A stretch of DNA of 64,000 bases from Nansenia antarctica (Eukaryota > Chordata > Actinopteri > Argentiniformes > Microstomatidae). The notes beneath the pieces are model-generated. The model ran no database searches and was not told where the DNA came from. It saw nothing but the letters and a program-made list of their open reading frames with translations. Position 1 is the stretch's first letter, and each line of letters opens with the position of its first letter. Positions 12,261-24,233 of this stretch are shown one piece after another. Position numbers and translations under genes: made by a program. The stretch lies in contig OZ022346.1 in assembly GCA_963989245.1 (NCBI GenBank), positions 4,017,881-4,081,880 of the forward strand, given 5' to 3'.

Positions 12261-12332
12261 AATGGTCTATTATTATTTGATTTTATTAGAGATATTGTAT
12301 TAATCTATGAATCAAATTAACTCGGGGTGGTG

Positions 12333-13330
12333 GGTAGTAGGGTTAGGGTTAACTAACGGTCTATGCTGTAGTAGGGTTAGGGTTAACTAACGGTCTATGC
12401 TGTAGGGTTAGGGTTAACTAACGGTCTATGCTGTAGGGTTAGGGTTAACTAACGGTCTATGCTGTAGGGTTAGGGTTAACTAACGGTCTATGCTCTAGTA
12501 GGGTTAGGGTTAACTAACGGTCTATGCTGTAGTAGGGTTAGGGTTAACTAACGGTCTATGCTGTAGGGTTAGGGTTAACTAACGGTCTATGCTGTAGTAG
12601 GGTTAGGGTTAACTAACGGTCTATGCTGTAGGGTTAGGGTTAACTAACGGTCTATGCTGTAGGGGTAGGGTTAACTAACGGTCTATGCTGTAGTAGGGTT
12701 AGGGTTAACTAACGGTGCTGTAGTAGGGTTAGGGTTAACTAACGGTCTATGCTGTAGTAGGGTTAGGGTTAACTAACGGTCTATGTGTAGGGTTAGGGTT
12801 AACTAACGGTCTATGCTGTAGGGTTAGGGTTAACTAACGGTCTATGCTGTAGTAGGGTTAGGGTTAACTAACGGTCTATGCTGTAGTAGGGTTAGGGTTA
12901 ACTAACGGTCTATGCTGTAGGGTTAGGGTTAACTAACGGTCTATGTGTAGGGTTAGGGTTAACTAACGGTCTATGCTGTAGGGTTAGGGTTAACTAACGG
13001 TCTATGCTGTAGTAGGGTTAGGGTTAACTAACGGTCTATGCTGTAGTAGGGTTAGGGTTAACTAACGGTCTATGCTGTAGTAGGGTTAGGGTTAACTAAC
13101 GGTCTATGCTGTAGGGTTAGGGTTAACTAACGGTCTATGCTGTAGGGTTAGGGTTAACTAACGGTCTATGCTGTAGGGTTAGGGTTAACTAACGGTCTAT
13201 GCTGTAGTAGGGTTAACTAACGGTCTATGCTGTAGTAGGGTTAGGGTTAACTAACGGTCTATGCTGTAGGGTTAGGGTTAACTAACGGTCTATGCTGTAG
13301 TAGGGTTAGGGTTAACTAACGGTCTATGCT
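12333..13330. repeat. Minisatellite with telomere-like GGGTTAGGGTTA core
   Basis: About 32 units of 29-34 bp, of the form GTAGGGTTAGGGTTAACTAA then CGGTCTATGCT. Length variation is mainly the presence or absence of GTA or TAG near the unit junction. The unit contains two TTAGGG-type hexamers and a GTTAAC palindrome. The array ends exactly where the LTR begins at 13331. Confidence 0.95.
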
Positions 13331-13821
13331 TGATATGATGATGGTTTCTCCCCAGAATGAATCAATTGAAATCACCAAGGTCGGCTCAGATGGGACAGTT
13401 TGAAGATATCATTTATTTCAGCTGATCAGGGCCCACATCGTTCATGCTCCAAGTGTGAGTGGCTTCTCACTCCAGTACACAATTCTTATAGTACAAATTA
13501 TTGCTGATCTAGCTATCAGCTTACAGTGTCAATCATTATTCTGCTGTCAACTTAATAACATGAGATTTCCGTTCGCCTCCCCTTTATCCCATAACGGGTT
13601 GGTCGTCATGGCAACCCAGTCACCCGATTCCTGTCGGTCCCTAAATATACTGACCCCTTGACCCAGTCTCTTCACTGGCCCGACTAGTCCACAAGGTCCA
13701 TGACACATAGGGATAGACTGGCTGGCAGTTTAACAACATTATAGCTTAATTATGTTTACTAATGATTTCATGCGTAGTGTCTACAATTTATCTATGCACA
13801 CTTGAAAAACACATCATAACA
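13331..13821 (-). mobile_element. Candidate 3' LTR of the minus-strand retrovirus
   Basis: Read on the - strand the block begins TGTTATGATG at 13821 and ends CATCATATCA at 13331, giving terminal inverted repeats that match at 9 of 10 positions. It lies just downstream (on the - strand) of the env remnant and is preceded by a purine-rich tract (GGAAAAAAAAGAGTGG, about 13824-13839) of the kind that primes plus-strand synthesis. An AATAAA occurs inside. No second copy is in the window, so the call is by structure only. Confidence 0.6.
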
Positions 13822-14014
13822 ATCCACTCTTTTTTTTCCTCTAATCTGGGAAATTATTTTTAATTATATGATTAATATTTCTTACTGTCACATGGCTGAA
13901 ACCTCACATTCCCCTCCCGGGGACATCATTAAATGATCTCTTCCCATAGACAAATGTGAGCCCCCAGTCATGCCTCAATGGCCGATCAAACGTCTCATCT
14001 CTCAATTACTTAAC

Positions 14015-14215
14015 GTCATCAACGGTGTGCAGCGTCACACGTCACACGCAGCCTGGCAAAAAGATCCGGATCTTAAAATTTAGACCCTGCTCTCGATGTG
14101 GAGCTAAAGAAGCGAGCCGAGCCGACCTGGGACGACAATGGAAAAGGGGAAAAGAAGCAGGCCGAAGCGGGCTGGCCTGCTTTGGCCTGCTTTGGCCCTG
14201 TAATGGAAAAGCGCC
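14015..14215. mobile_element. DNA transposon fragment inserted in env
   Basis: It matches the reverse complement of the left end of the 10.25-kb element, including GTGTGCAGCG, ACGCAGCCTGGCAAAAAG and AGCTAAAGAAGCGA. It replaces the C-terminal part of the retroviral transmembrane subunit: the env frame runs on into this sequence and loses homology. Confidence 0.6.
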
Positions 14216-16111
14216 ATTTGATGTTCCTAATAGCATTGGACAAGTTACCCAAACCTTCTGACATTGAGGGTAAATATGTGCAACAGGTGTCTGATCCTAC
14301 AATTGCGCATACTCCTCCTTGTGCGGCTGTAATCGAATCTAGGGCAATGCGGTTGTCAATGGTGAATTGTCTTATGGTAGCAATTTCGCTGCTTAAAGCT
14401 TGAAATCCCATTAGAGTCGCATTGGCCACTTGGGAAAGGTCATGACGGGTTAATGCTATCAAGTAATGGTTGGCATACTGTAACTCGGTATTCCAAAATA
14501 TGGACTTGAACACTAGTTGTGCATGTGTGAAGATTCTAGACTCTTCAGGTAGCTTGTAATACTTATCGGACAACTCTTTTGGGTCAGTGTTTTTCAAGTG
14601 TATGTAGCCATCTACCTCATTACTCTGCCTTTTCTGTCGTCTACTGCTATTGCGTGGTGTCAAGTCATTGTCTTCGTATTCTATGGGTTCAACTAAATAC
14701 ACCAGGTCATTCAGCATGCACATTCCACAGATTCCACGAAACGATGGTGGTAGGTTTGTCCAAATCTGGTTTCCACAACACCAAAGGAAACCTGGAATCG
14801 CTACCGTGCCAATCTTAGATATCTTTACTGTGTTGAGGCGGTAGTCGAAAAAGTGTTTGCATTTTGTGGGATATAAATAGCCGACATCCGTGGCTCCGGT
14901 GTCCTCGGTAGGCTGTCCCATTACACATACATCAAATACTGCTGAGTCATTAACCGTAGCAGATATTTTTGTTGGTTTAGTGGCCAAATCACTGGGTACA
15001 TTAAGGATGCTGTTCCTAAATAGTGTGTGACATCCAGTTAGTGATGGGAAGTAATCCAAAGTGGTGTAGGAGTTTGCCTGTGTGTAGTCTGTATCAACGC
15101 CATTATCCTGTCGTACAGATATGTTAGAATGAATTATGTATGAAATCACTTTGTTCACTTGACCTCGTTCCATGACGGACATTTTAGTCGTCTTACCTAT
15201 GTATATACTGTTGGGTTGGACAATGGGTCTAGCGGTTGCGCCAGTGTAATATTGTCCTGTAGTGGCTGGATGTACTTGCAATATGTAGTGGTATGCTAGG
15301 ACACATAGTGTAGATAACCCCTTATCATCAGTGAGTGGCACTGCATAAGATGGAAATAATTCGTTGATTGAGGAAACATAGAGCATGCGTAACATGAGTT
15401 TGGTGTTAGTTTCCTAACTTTGCTTGTCATTGTTTTATACCACAGGTTAGATGCAAATGGGTGAGTGTCTTCTTGCTTCAGGCCAACTTCATTATAATCA
15501 ATCACTCGTTTTTCGTCTGGTGTGTCATGTTTGAAATTGTCACGTTGGTCTTGTCCTAGTCCCATTTTGCTGGTTTTGTCATAATCAATGTTGTCAGACC
15601 AATAAGGTGCACATCGACCATGCCAGAAACTGGGCAGATAAGTGTAGACATTTTCTCCACACATCCAAATGATATAGTCTGTGGCAGGCCATGGTTTGTT
15701 GACATCTAAGAATATCCGCTTGTCAGGGCACCTTAGGGTGATCCCCATGTCGTGCAGCGTTTGGTGGCTTTTAATAAAGTCCACACAAGTTAAAGGTCGT
15801 TGTTGTTGTTTAGCAGTCGTGCGTACGGTCGGCAAATTATCAAATGCCTCTAAGTCTCTCTGTACCGGGAAATCAGGTAGTAATTTTTTCCACAATGTGT
15901 TGCAAAACTCATTGGTAGGGGTCGATGCGCCCATTGCTGGGAGTGATAATGGTAATATGTGAAGATTCTCTCCCTCTGGGGACCTGAATTTCACATCGAC
16001 ATTTACCGATCCCTCATTTAGAGCGATGAATGTCACATTATCAATGTAGAACGGTTTTCTACCTGAGGTCCTGAGTGGGTACCAGAAACAGTGCATTTCG
16101 TCCTCAGTCAT
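14216..16111 (-). pseudogene. env: Degenerate retroviral env
   Basis: Two overlapping - strand frames (16111-15296 and 15395-14216) carry the surface and transmembrane subunits of a class I (gamma/epsilon-like) retroviral envelope, broken by a frameshift near 15300-15400. Seen directly: several Cys-rich segments, a WCCG segment in the surface subunit, a basic furin-type site RRQKR near 14630, and a heptad region. A conserved transmembrane-subunit segment then carries CX7CC, one residue longer than the CX6CC usual in this class. The membrane anchor and tail are missing because of the transposon at 14015-14215. It cannot make a normal envelope. Confidence 0.8.
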
Positions 16112-16431
16112 AGGTGTGTTGTGCCAATGTCAATCACGGGTTCAATCCTTTGTATGTTACGTTTCATGCGCATGAGCTTATCATTAGTTTTGTCATTCAC
16201 TCTCGTCTCTTGTTTGTTAATACACGTGTATAGATGTATATATGACCGTAAACATCGCGGCCAGTCCCACAGTCCATAACGTGGCTCTGATTGTGTTGGT
16301 CTTTTGTTTCATTTTTTGGTTGGTGTCCCTTGTCTTCTGGTTCTGTGATCTTAACATACAACATTTCAGAAAGAGAGATCATCATAGCAGAGATACTTGT
16401 CACAAATTTTCTGGATCATATATTAAATGTT

Positions 16432-16436
<5 letters not shown>

Positions 16437-16487
<51 letters not shown>
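16437..16487. repeat. (GT)n microsatellite
   Basis: About 25 GT dinucleotides lie between env and integrase sequence of the minus-strand retrovirus. This adds to the evidence that the provirus is old. Confidence 0.95.
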
Positions 16488-16517
16488 ATTCTATCTCCTC
16501 CCCGTCACTCAGTTAAT

Positions 16518-17800
16518 CTAATTTGGGAGTGCTAAGGGGGGGGCTGCTTTCAGCCTAGATGCATGTATCCATTGCGGCTGGTTTATTACCTTAACCGCCG
16601 TTCGGGTGATCAATAATATTTGGGTAGGTGGGCCGTATCTCGGTTCACCTCCCAATGTTACCGGTTTGAGACTTTTTACCAGGACGTAGTCTCCTGCTTG
16701 AAAATCGTGAATCGGCTTTTCACCTGGTGAGGGCAACGAATCAGTCACCTGTATCTACATACAAAGTGGCACAAGTGTTTAACATAATTCTGTTGCAATT
16801 CTTGCAATTGTGTTATGTCGATAGCCGCTGTCTCCTTCATCAATGCACCTAGGGGAAAAGGTCGTGCCATTAAAACTTCATGAGGTGACAGGCCAGTGCA
16901 TGCGTTTGGTATAGCTCGAATTGACATGAGTGCTATTGGAAGACCCTCTATCCAATTTACCTGTCTTGCTTGGTGCAATTTCATTAATTTATCTTTAATA
17001 GTCCTGTTGGTTCTTTCGACTTGGCCAGAACTCTGTGGGTTGTAAGGTATGTGGAATGTCCATTTTATCCCTAGTGCTGCTGCCAACAGTTTGGTAACCC
17101 TAGATGTGAACGGTGTCCCGTTATCCGAGTCGATCCCTGTGGGGATTCCGATCCGAGGTATAATGTGCTCCATTAAGCATTTTACAACTGTTTGCACATT
17201 TTCTTTCTTTGTTGCAAACGCTTCTGTCCATTTTTAAAATCTGTCAACAATTACCAAGGATTCTTAATAGGACTGGTTGTTAAAATCCCTAAATATTCAG
17301 CACAACAATTGAGTGGAGTTGGAGATGTCCTCTTGGGTGGAGTGGAATTTGGCAATGATCACGTGGTGCCACCAGTACGACACATCTTCAGTTGTGGTCC
17401 CCGACCTCATTGGGTGTTTCGGCCAGTTATCACAAGACACCCTCTGCCGAGGTTGGCCCACCACAGGCTGATCAGGCCTGGGTGTGTGTCGCACGGTGGC
17501 ACCACGTGGTCATTTGGGAGCCCATGTTGGGTCCCTACGTTTCAGCCACAGCCAGTGACTGCTCCGTTCTGCTGCAGTGGACAATAGATATGAAAAACCT
17601 CTACATTTTGGCATATGAGAGAAATCAATTTGCAATTGTTGCCATGGTCCTTCTGGCTTAGGTAAATGTTGTCGTTTAGCAGGGTTAATGTTTGGATTAC
17701 ATCTCGCACAAACTAAACATTTATGAATGAAATGTCTTACTTGTTTTTCAATACCAATTGTAAAAAACAACTTTGATATGTATTCTGTCACTCCTTTATA
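16518..17800 (-). pseudogene. pol: Degenerate retroviral integrase
   Basis: On the - strand, in order: a zinc-binding segment (HKCLVC...C) and the start of the catalytic core near 17600. Then comes an unrelated block of roughly 300 bp (about 17265-17575). The core continues with a KWTEAFAT segment, an IDSDNGTPF segment holding the second Asp, and a SGQVERTNRT segment holding the Glu. A C-terminal domain (16748-16518) follows with a GEPRYGPP motif as in gammaretroviral integrases. A stop and frame changes near 17240 and 16750 break the gene. It is part of the provirus at 13.3-23.7 kb. Confidence 0.85.
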
Positions 17801-19873
17801 CCCTATTATGCACTTCTTAACTTGCCGTTTTAAGTCTTAATTAAGACGCACTGCCAGGTTAAGACCTACCGCCACCCTTATTATGCGCTTCATACGCGCT
17901 ACTGCTATTATGCAGGTGTCGATAGGCGCCCACACATAAGACGTAATACTCCCGTGCATAATATTACTCATTGTGGGAGTGTTCATATGTTAATTAAGTG
18001 CACTAGGCGCCCCTGCTATTATGCGATCTGACTTTGCTCCTAGCGCTAAGAAGTGGTTTGAAAAGTTCTTAAGTTTAGACTTCATGCACGTTTTGAAACA
18101 CGAGCGCGCCTCCGCGGTTTGCGCATGCATGTGGGCACACATGAACACGCACGTGGCTCCACGGCAAGACGTCAATTACGGTCACAGTATAAATGCCACC
18201 ACTGGCAAATGTTAAGCCAGAGAGAGAGAACAATGGAATATATCCTAGGAAGGAATTATGATAGACGAAGACGGCGCGCCGAGCGCATATACCGGCAACG
18301 ACTTTGTTACCTCGGGCTGACATCCTGGATTCGTGATCTAAGCATTTTAGCGCTTTCAATTGGTGATCCAACTGTTAATAATGCTATAATATATTGCAAT
18401 TACAATTATATTATAGCCTATTATTAAAATATGTATAATATAGCCTATATATATTCCAGGCACGTGCCGTGAGCTTTTAGATTGGGTAAGCATAAGATAT
18501 AGAAATACACGTAATTACACATACACGCTATCAGTGAACGCAGTTTCAAGGAAATGCAATTTTGATGCCCTAGAACCCGCTAATAAACTGTAGTGTCACT
18601 TTGTGATCAGATTACCAAAAACAAAAAAAACAGTTGCCAGTTTTGACTATATCAGGGGTGCTCATTGTTCAAAGATCTTTTCAAGTAGCCAACCTGCTGA
18701 AATCTACAAGTCCAGTTTCAACATCGCACACGCCCACACACAACACAGACACACACCGTTTCCATCCTCCATAGTAAAAAACTCACAACACACTTTCTTT
18801 TCACACTTTGTCACACAGGCACTTGACATCACATCACAGACCCTCCCTCTCAAAGTACTCAAACCATATAAACAAGCACAGATCGCCACCAGCCTCGCGA
18901 ATCATATACATCATATAAACCGCTCATACCAGGCTTGCTGTAGCCGCTGGCGACTCTCCCTTTCTGGGTGTGAACATCGGTGAGCGGGCGGCCGGGCGGC
19001 CTTTAGCCAGTAGTTGTGTTTTTCCAGTCCAGTCCAGTCTACGAAATCCCTTTAGGTCGCTGACAGTAATGTCCATATTCACAAAATCAAGCAAGTTATC
19101 CTTATTGATTATTATTATTTAGATCGTTTGAGCTAGCTGGCATAAGCTATTCTGCCGGGCGAGAGGTGAAATGTTAAGTGAACTTGAAAGTGATAAGAGC
19201 CAATCAGTAGCTCTTATCGGAATGAAAGACCTATTCTGATTGGCTGTAAGCATGCTTACCCTGGTCACATTAAACAGCGGGATGAGGCATCGGAAAAAAA
19301 TAAAAAATACATTTTCACGCATTCGAATGTACGCGAGGGAAAGCAGAAAGAGGAGTGCTTATATGCAACGCAGAGTAGGGAGTGCTTTACTCCTACAGGT
19401 GGCGCTAAAAATGCAACGTCAAAATGAATGACTCCTGCTGCCCTGGGACCTAAAATACGACTCTTTTAATGAAAACAAACAAACGGTTACATATATTTTC
19501 ACGGTCCTTTTTCTTTTTTCGTTGGGTAAGCACTGCTTACCCTGCTTATATGGACGGCACGTCCCTGATATATTCTTTTATTCTGTTTACAGAGCAGCAA
19601 TGCTTGTATGAGCTGCGCCTCACCCGTCAGGCAGTAACTGACATATGTCGTGCACGAGCTTGTTACTTTCTTCTGCAGAGAAGCGCGCTGACCTCCTTCT
19701 TAGGACTTCCATAATAGCATAGCGCTAAAGACATCACGCAGCCGGTTCTTAAAGGAAATGGCACCTGGCACGCTGATTGGGTTGATTGAGAAGACGCCCA
19801 AAACACACCCATTACTAATTTCTTTGCTTAGCGCCGGGTTTTAGGCGCCCACTACCGCACGCATAATAGCAAA
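17801..19873. mobile_element. About 2.07-kb insertion between RNase H and integrase
   Basis: The retroviral RNase H sequence stops near 19873 and integrase begins at 17800, so the DNA between is inserted. Its two ends carry CTATTATGC in inverted orientation (CCCTATTATGCAC at 17800, GCACGCATAATAGC at 19858-19871). The same nonamer also recurs at about 17907 and 18016. A TATA-like AGTATAAATGCC at about 18186 precedes a 66-codon frame (18233-18427) with a run of Arg followed by AERIYRQR, reminiscent of the N-terminus of Harbinger transposases. That class assignment is tentative. Confidence 0.5.
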
Positions 19874-22774
19874 GTGGCCTTGACCACGCCTCCACGTCTT
19901 AAGTTTAGATCTACCGCCCATCCATTTAATGCTGCATCTTGGGCATATTTGTCTGCCAAGTTGTTTCCTCTCGCCACCTCTGAATTTTCTCTGGAATGGC
20001 CTTTGCACTTAACTATGGCAATTCGTGCTGGAAGCATCAATGCTTCCAGCAGTTCCTTTACTAACATAGCATGTTGTATTGGCTTTCCTGCAGTAGTGAT
20101 GAAACCTCTGTTTTCCCAGATTTTGCTAAAGTCATGTGCAACTGAAAATGCGTATTTTGAATCGGTAAACACGGATACATCTTTGTCTTTAGCATATTTA
20201 CATGCTCTTGTTAGTGCTATCAATTCAGCTGCTTGTGCTGATGAAACTGGTAGTCTGTATGCCTCAATGCAATGACCGTTGTCGTCAACTATTGCATCTA
20301 TATGCAGCTAAAGTTGTTTTGTCGTCAGGTCTCATTGCACTGCCGTCACAATACAAAATCATGTCATTATGTTCAAGTATCGTCTGCTGTAAGTCAGCTC
20401 TTACACTGCTCGTTGCATTAATCAATTCCATACAGTCATGTTCACTATCCTTTTCACTTTGGACTTGTGAATCTCCATGTAGTAATGTTTTCAAATGCAA
20501 TGCAGGGTTCGTGTGTGTTGTGGTCGAAATCGTAAGATTATGCGTGCCAGTCAAAATGTGCTCGTAATTACTTCGTCTTTGGCTCATCATGTGTTGTGTT
20601 GTAATATTCCGTAGTATTGTATTAACCGTATGTGATGTATGTAACGTCATAGGGTGGGCTAAAACAATGACTTGTGATTTGTCTACCATAATTGCCGCAG
20701 CTGCTACAGCTCGGAGGCAATTGGACATCCCCTTAACAATTTGTGGTAGGGTTTTGCTGAAATATGCCACTGGTCTCATTGAATCGCCATGTAATTGCGC
20801 TAGCACTGCCGATACCACGTCGCCATCATCTGCAGTGTACAGGTGGAAGATCAGGTTATAATCCGGCAGTCCTAGAGCGGGACTGTTACATAGAAGGAAT
20901 TTGATATGCCTGAAAGCTTGTTTCTTGTCCTCATCCCATATAATGGTGTTAGGCGCTGTCTTTAATGTGGCCTTTCGCAGCACAGCATCATAAATAGCAT
21001 ATTCAGCTAGCCAGTTCCTGCAGTAATTTACCAATCCCAGGAAGGAAAGTAACTCAGTCTTAGTCCGTGGTTTCTCCATGTCTTTGATCGCCTTGACTCT
21101 GTCAGGTGATAGGAAGCGGCAGCCATTTTTCAGTACATATCCCAAATAATTGACAGATTCCATGCAAAATTGCAGTTTTGATAGTGAAGCTCTGTGCCCT
21201 CCCTCAGCCAGGTGCTTCAGAAGTACGATTGAGTCCTCAATGCATCCTTGTCTGTCAGTTGCTGCTATTAACAGGTCGTCAACGTAAGTCAGAAGTGCTG
21301 AGTTACATGGCAATGTCAAATGCGACAAGTGTTGATTTACAGCTCTGCTATAAATGACGCTACTATCAATAAGTCCCATAGGTAGACGAAGCCAAATGTA
21401 TTGTTGTGATAAAAATGTGAATGCAAATAATCCTTGTGTGTCTTTGTGTACAGGTATTGAAAAGTATGCGGATGATAAATCCACTACTGTGTACCATTTC
21501 GAGTCTGCTGGCAGTGCTGTCAAGATAGAATTGGTGTCAGGTACCACTGGGGCCAGAGGAATTATGGCTTCATTGACCTTCCTCAGGTCCTGTGTAAACC
21601 GATATTTGTTAGTGCCTGGTTTTAAAATGGGATTAATAGGAGTGTTATTTGGTGAACTCTGCTTTGCAATGACACCTTGTTCTAATAAGCTTTCAATTAC
21701 TGGCTTAATGCCTTCCTCCTTTTCCTTAGAAAGGGGGTATTGTTTAATATACACTGGATATTTATCAGGATTAATCATAGCTTTATAGGGTTCAATGTTC
21801 AAGAGACCCACATGATTAGCATGTAATGCCCATAATTTTGATGGTACTTTGTGTAATATACAAGGTGGTAGTAGAGATATTTTGTAATCTTTATTATCAC
21901 ACCATATCTCAGGCATCACTGTGTTATTCAAATTCTTTATGAAGAAATGCGTGGGAGTTTTTCCATAAGACCAAATAATACAATTATTGTTCTGTTCCTC
22001 ATTATCTGGTGGTAAGTTAATATGTTCTTTAAATGACTTTATCAAATCGGATACATCGTTAAAGTTATTCCTTAATGCACATACAAAGGGTTCAATATGT
22101 CCTTTTATGTTTTTCCATATTAATAAGAGTCCTAATGGTGATACGAAAAAGTTCTGAGGTATTTCTGTCATTTCTTCTGTCTTAATTACTTTGTCAGAGA
22201 ATGGTTCGCTAAGAATTTTGAAGTGTAATACCGTAGCTGCTGCGGCTGCGCTGCAACGGGCCAACTTCTGAATTCCCTGTATCATAAGTAATTGCTTTAC
22301 AAAATCAATTTTGGATAGAATAGTCCGAGCCGTGTGTGTTGTCATAACGTTTTCTGCAAACATTTGGTGAACTCTATGTGGTGGTATAGCCATTTCAATT
22401 CCATCTGGTGTACAATAAATTGTTGCGTTTATCTTGCATAGCAAATCCCTGCCCATCAATGGCATGGGTGTCGTTGCACTTATCAAAAATGGATGTTGTA
22501 TTTTGATGTCATCTAAGTCAACCTGTAAAGGTATGGATACTGGATCATCTTGCATTGTCCCACTTATTCCAATAGTTCTTATCGTTTTGTTTGTTAATTG
22601 ACATTTCAAATCGTTTCGCCTTAGACATGATACTGTTGCTCCTGAATCTATCAAAAATGTAATTATTTTACCATTTATTTTTAACGCTATCTCTGGTATT
22701 TCTGAAGGTTTATTGGTTATGTGGAATTGTGGTGTACTAACTATATATTTGATCATGTCTGTAGGCTGAAATTG
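19874..22774 (-). pseudogene. pol: Degenerate retroviral protease, reverse transcriptase and RNase H
   Basis: One long - strand frame (22756-20285, 823 codons) contains protease with the active-site motif LIDSGATVS near 22660. Reverse transcriptase follows, with a LPMG segment and the catalytic YVDD near 21270, then the start of RNase H (YCDGS). A frameshift near 20310 moves the remainder of RNase H to another frame (20300-19874), which carries VFTDSKYA and ends at the 17.8-19.9 kb insertion. The pol frame is the same as gag and is separated from it by a single TGA. The RT motifs are intact, so most of the decay lies elsewhere. It belongs to class I (gamma/epsilon-like) by RT type and by the MLV-like integrase C-terminus. 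Confidence 0.88.
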
Positions 22775-23719
22775 TCATTTCTTCCATAACAAATGTGTGG
22801 GCGTTTCACCTCGTGGTTGTTTATATGACTCCGTTTGTGGTCTTTCATGTTCTTGTTGTCTATAATTAGCCCGTGGTGAGTACCAGTTACCTTTTTGTTG
22901 TTCATCCCTTTGTTTTACTCTACAATCTTGTATCCAATGTCCGAATCCTTTACAATAGAAGCAGTTGTTTGTTCTTTCCCCTCTCCGATTATTTCCATTA
23001 AATGTCCCCCTATTACCATAACTCTTTTCTACTCTATTACCATAACTTTCCCCATTTTGTCTTTGTTTATACTGTTCCGAATTGTTTCCTGATCTTGGTA
23101 TAAATGGACTATACTGTCTGAGTTGAGGTGATCTAAATTGGTTACCTCCTACTTGTGGTGTGGGTGGCGTAACGTCAATTTGTGGTAGTTGTGGCAATTC
23201 AGTGTCTTTTGTTTTGTTTTTAACTTTAAATAATCCCACAGCCTCTAACTCTCTGATTTTCTTTAATAAATGTGCCGGTGTTAGTGAGTATACCCCAGGT
23301 GTTGAGATAGTTATTGTCTGTTTGGATTCGTCATCCATGTTATTCAAAATCATGCTTGTAAAGAAATTATCTTCTCCTTCCTGTATGTCTAGTTTTGCAT
23401 CCTCCTTCCATGCTTTCTGAAACCTACTAGCGAATTCAGACAATGTTTCATCAGGTCGGCGTTTACATTGAAGAATCTTTGATATATCACGTTCTTGGCT
23501 TGCATGATCTTTAAGGAATTCAGTAATTTGTTTAATGTGTTCAATCTTATGATCTTTAGTAAGCCACACGTAACGTTCCGAGGGTGTGTTACCTTCTCCG
23601 GCATTATCGTGGTTCTCATTTAGCGTATCACATTTTGCTATTATTGTATCCATTCTAATGTTAGGTAATAAAGTGTTTAGAATATATCTCACATCCTTGC
23701 CGTCCATACTTCCATGCAT
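22775..23719 (-). pseudogene. gag: Retroviral gag (minus-strand provirus)
   Basis: A 314-codon frame carries capsid-like sequence (QITEFLKDHASQERDI, RPDETLSEFASRFQKAW region), a polar Gln/Asn/Arg-rich linker, and one zinc knuckle of the CCHC form (CFYCKGFGHWIQDC, CX2CX4HX4C) near 22935. It ends in TGA at 22777-22775, followed by CAATTT and pol in the same frame. No matrix region with a myristoylation start was seen: the N-terminus stops near a minisatellite at 23755, so the 5' part, primer-binding site and 5' LTR are missing. Confidence 0.8.
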
Positions 23720-23756
23720 TATTGTTGTTCTCCACCAATTTATAAATCCCCTTGGA

Positions 23757-23885
23757 TCCCCTAGTCTCCACCTCTACCAGACACCAGACACTCCCCTAGT
23801 CTCCACCTCTACCAGACACTCCCCTAGTCTCCACCTCTACCAGACACTCCCCTAGTCTCCACCTCTACCAGACACCAGACACTCT
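23757..23885. repeat. Minisatellite, CCCCTAGTCTCCACCTCTAC type
   Basis: Four units of 27-34 bp with the core CCTAGTCTCCACCTCTACCA and a variable ACACCAGACACT spacer. The array marks the point where the gag-proximal retroviral sequence is lost. Confidence 0.85.
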
Positions 23886-24233
23886 CCTAGACACAAGTAC
23901 TGTAACTATAGGACAGTAGACACAAGTACTGTAACTATAGGACAGTAGACAAGTACTGAAAGTGTCATCTTGCCAACAAGCAATTATGAGATTCAGCTAG
24001 TGGAGCTGTCATGTGATCAGACCCTGAAAAGGACATTCCTAGGCAAATCAGAGACCCTATAACAGGGGTATTCAATTAATCAACATAAGAGAGCTTTTGA
24101 AAAATGTGCATCTTCAAATAAAGTGCTTACATTTCTAACCCTAACCCTCTAACCCTAACCCTCTAACCCTAACCCTCTCACCCTAACCCTCTCCCTCTCC
24201 AGATCCTCTAACCCTAACCCTCTCCCTCTCCAG
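23886..24233. other. rock2: Intron end with TAACCC repeats and duplicated splice acceptor
   Basis: A 40-bp repeat (ACACAAGTACTGTAACTATA with GGACAGTAG) occurs at about 23890-23950. CTAACCCTAACCCT repeats follow at 24137-24225. The 3' splice-site sequence CTCTCCCTCTCCAGATCCTC is present twice, at 24189-24208 and 24220-24239. Only the second continues into coding sequence. Confidence 0.7.

Noticed and set aside
12333..13330. A CRISPR-like array or true telomere
   Set aside because: Units are directly adjacent with no unique spacers, the context is vertebrate, and the hexamers are interrupted by a unique 17-bp part.
14098..14403. 101-codon plus-strand frames near 14 kb
   Set aside because: They overlap env antisense and a transposon fragment, with no domain.
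23192..23855. Plus-strand frames over the retroviral gag and pol regions
   Set aside because: Antisense shadows of the minus-strand provirus.
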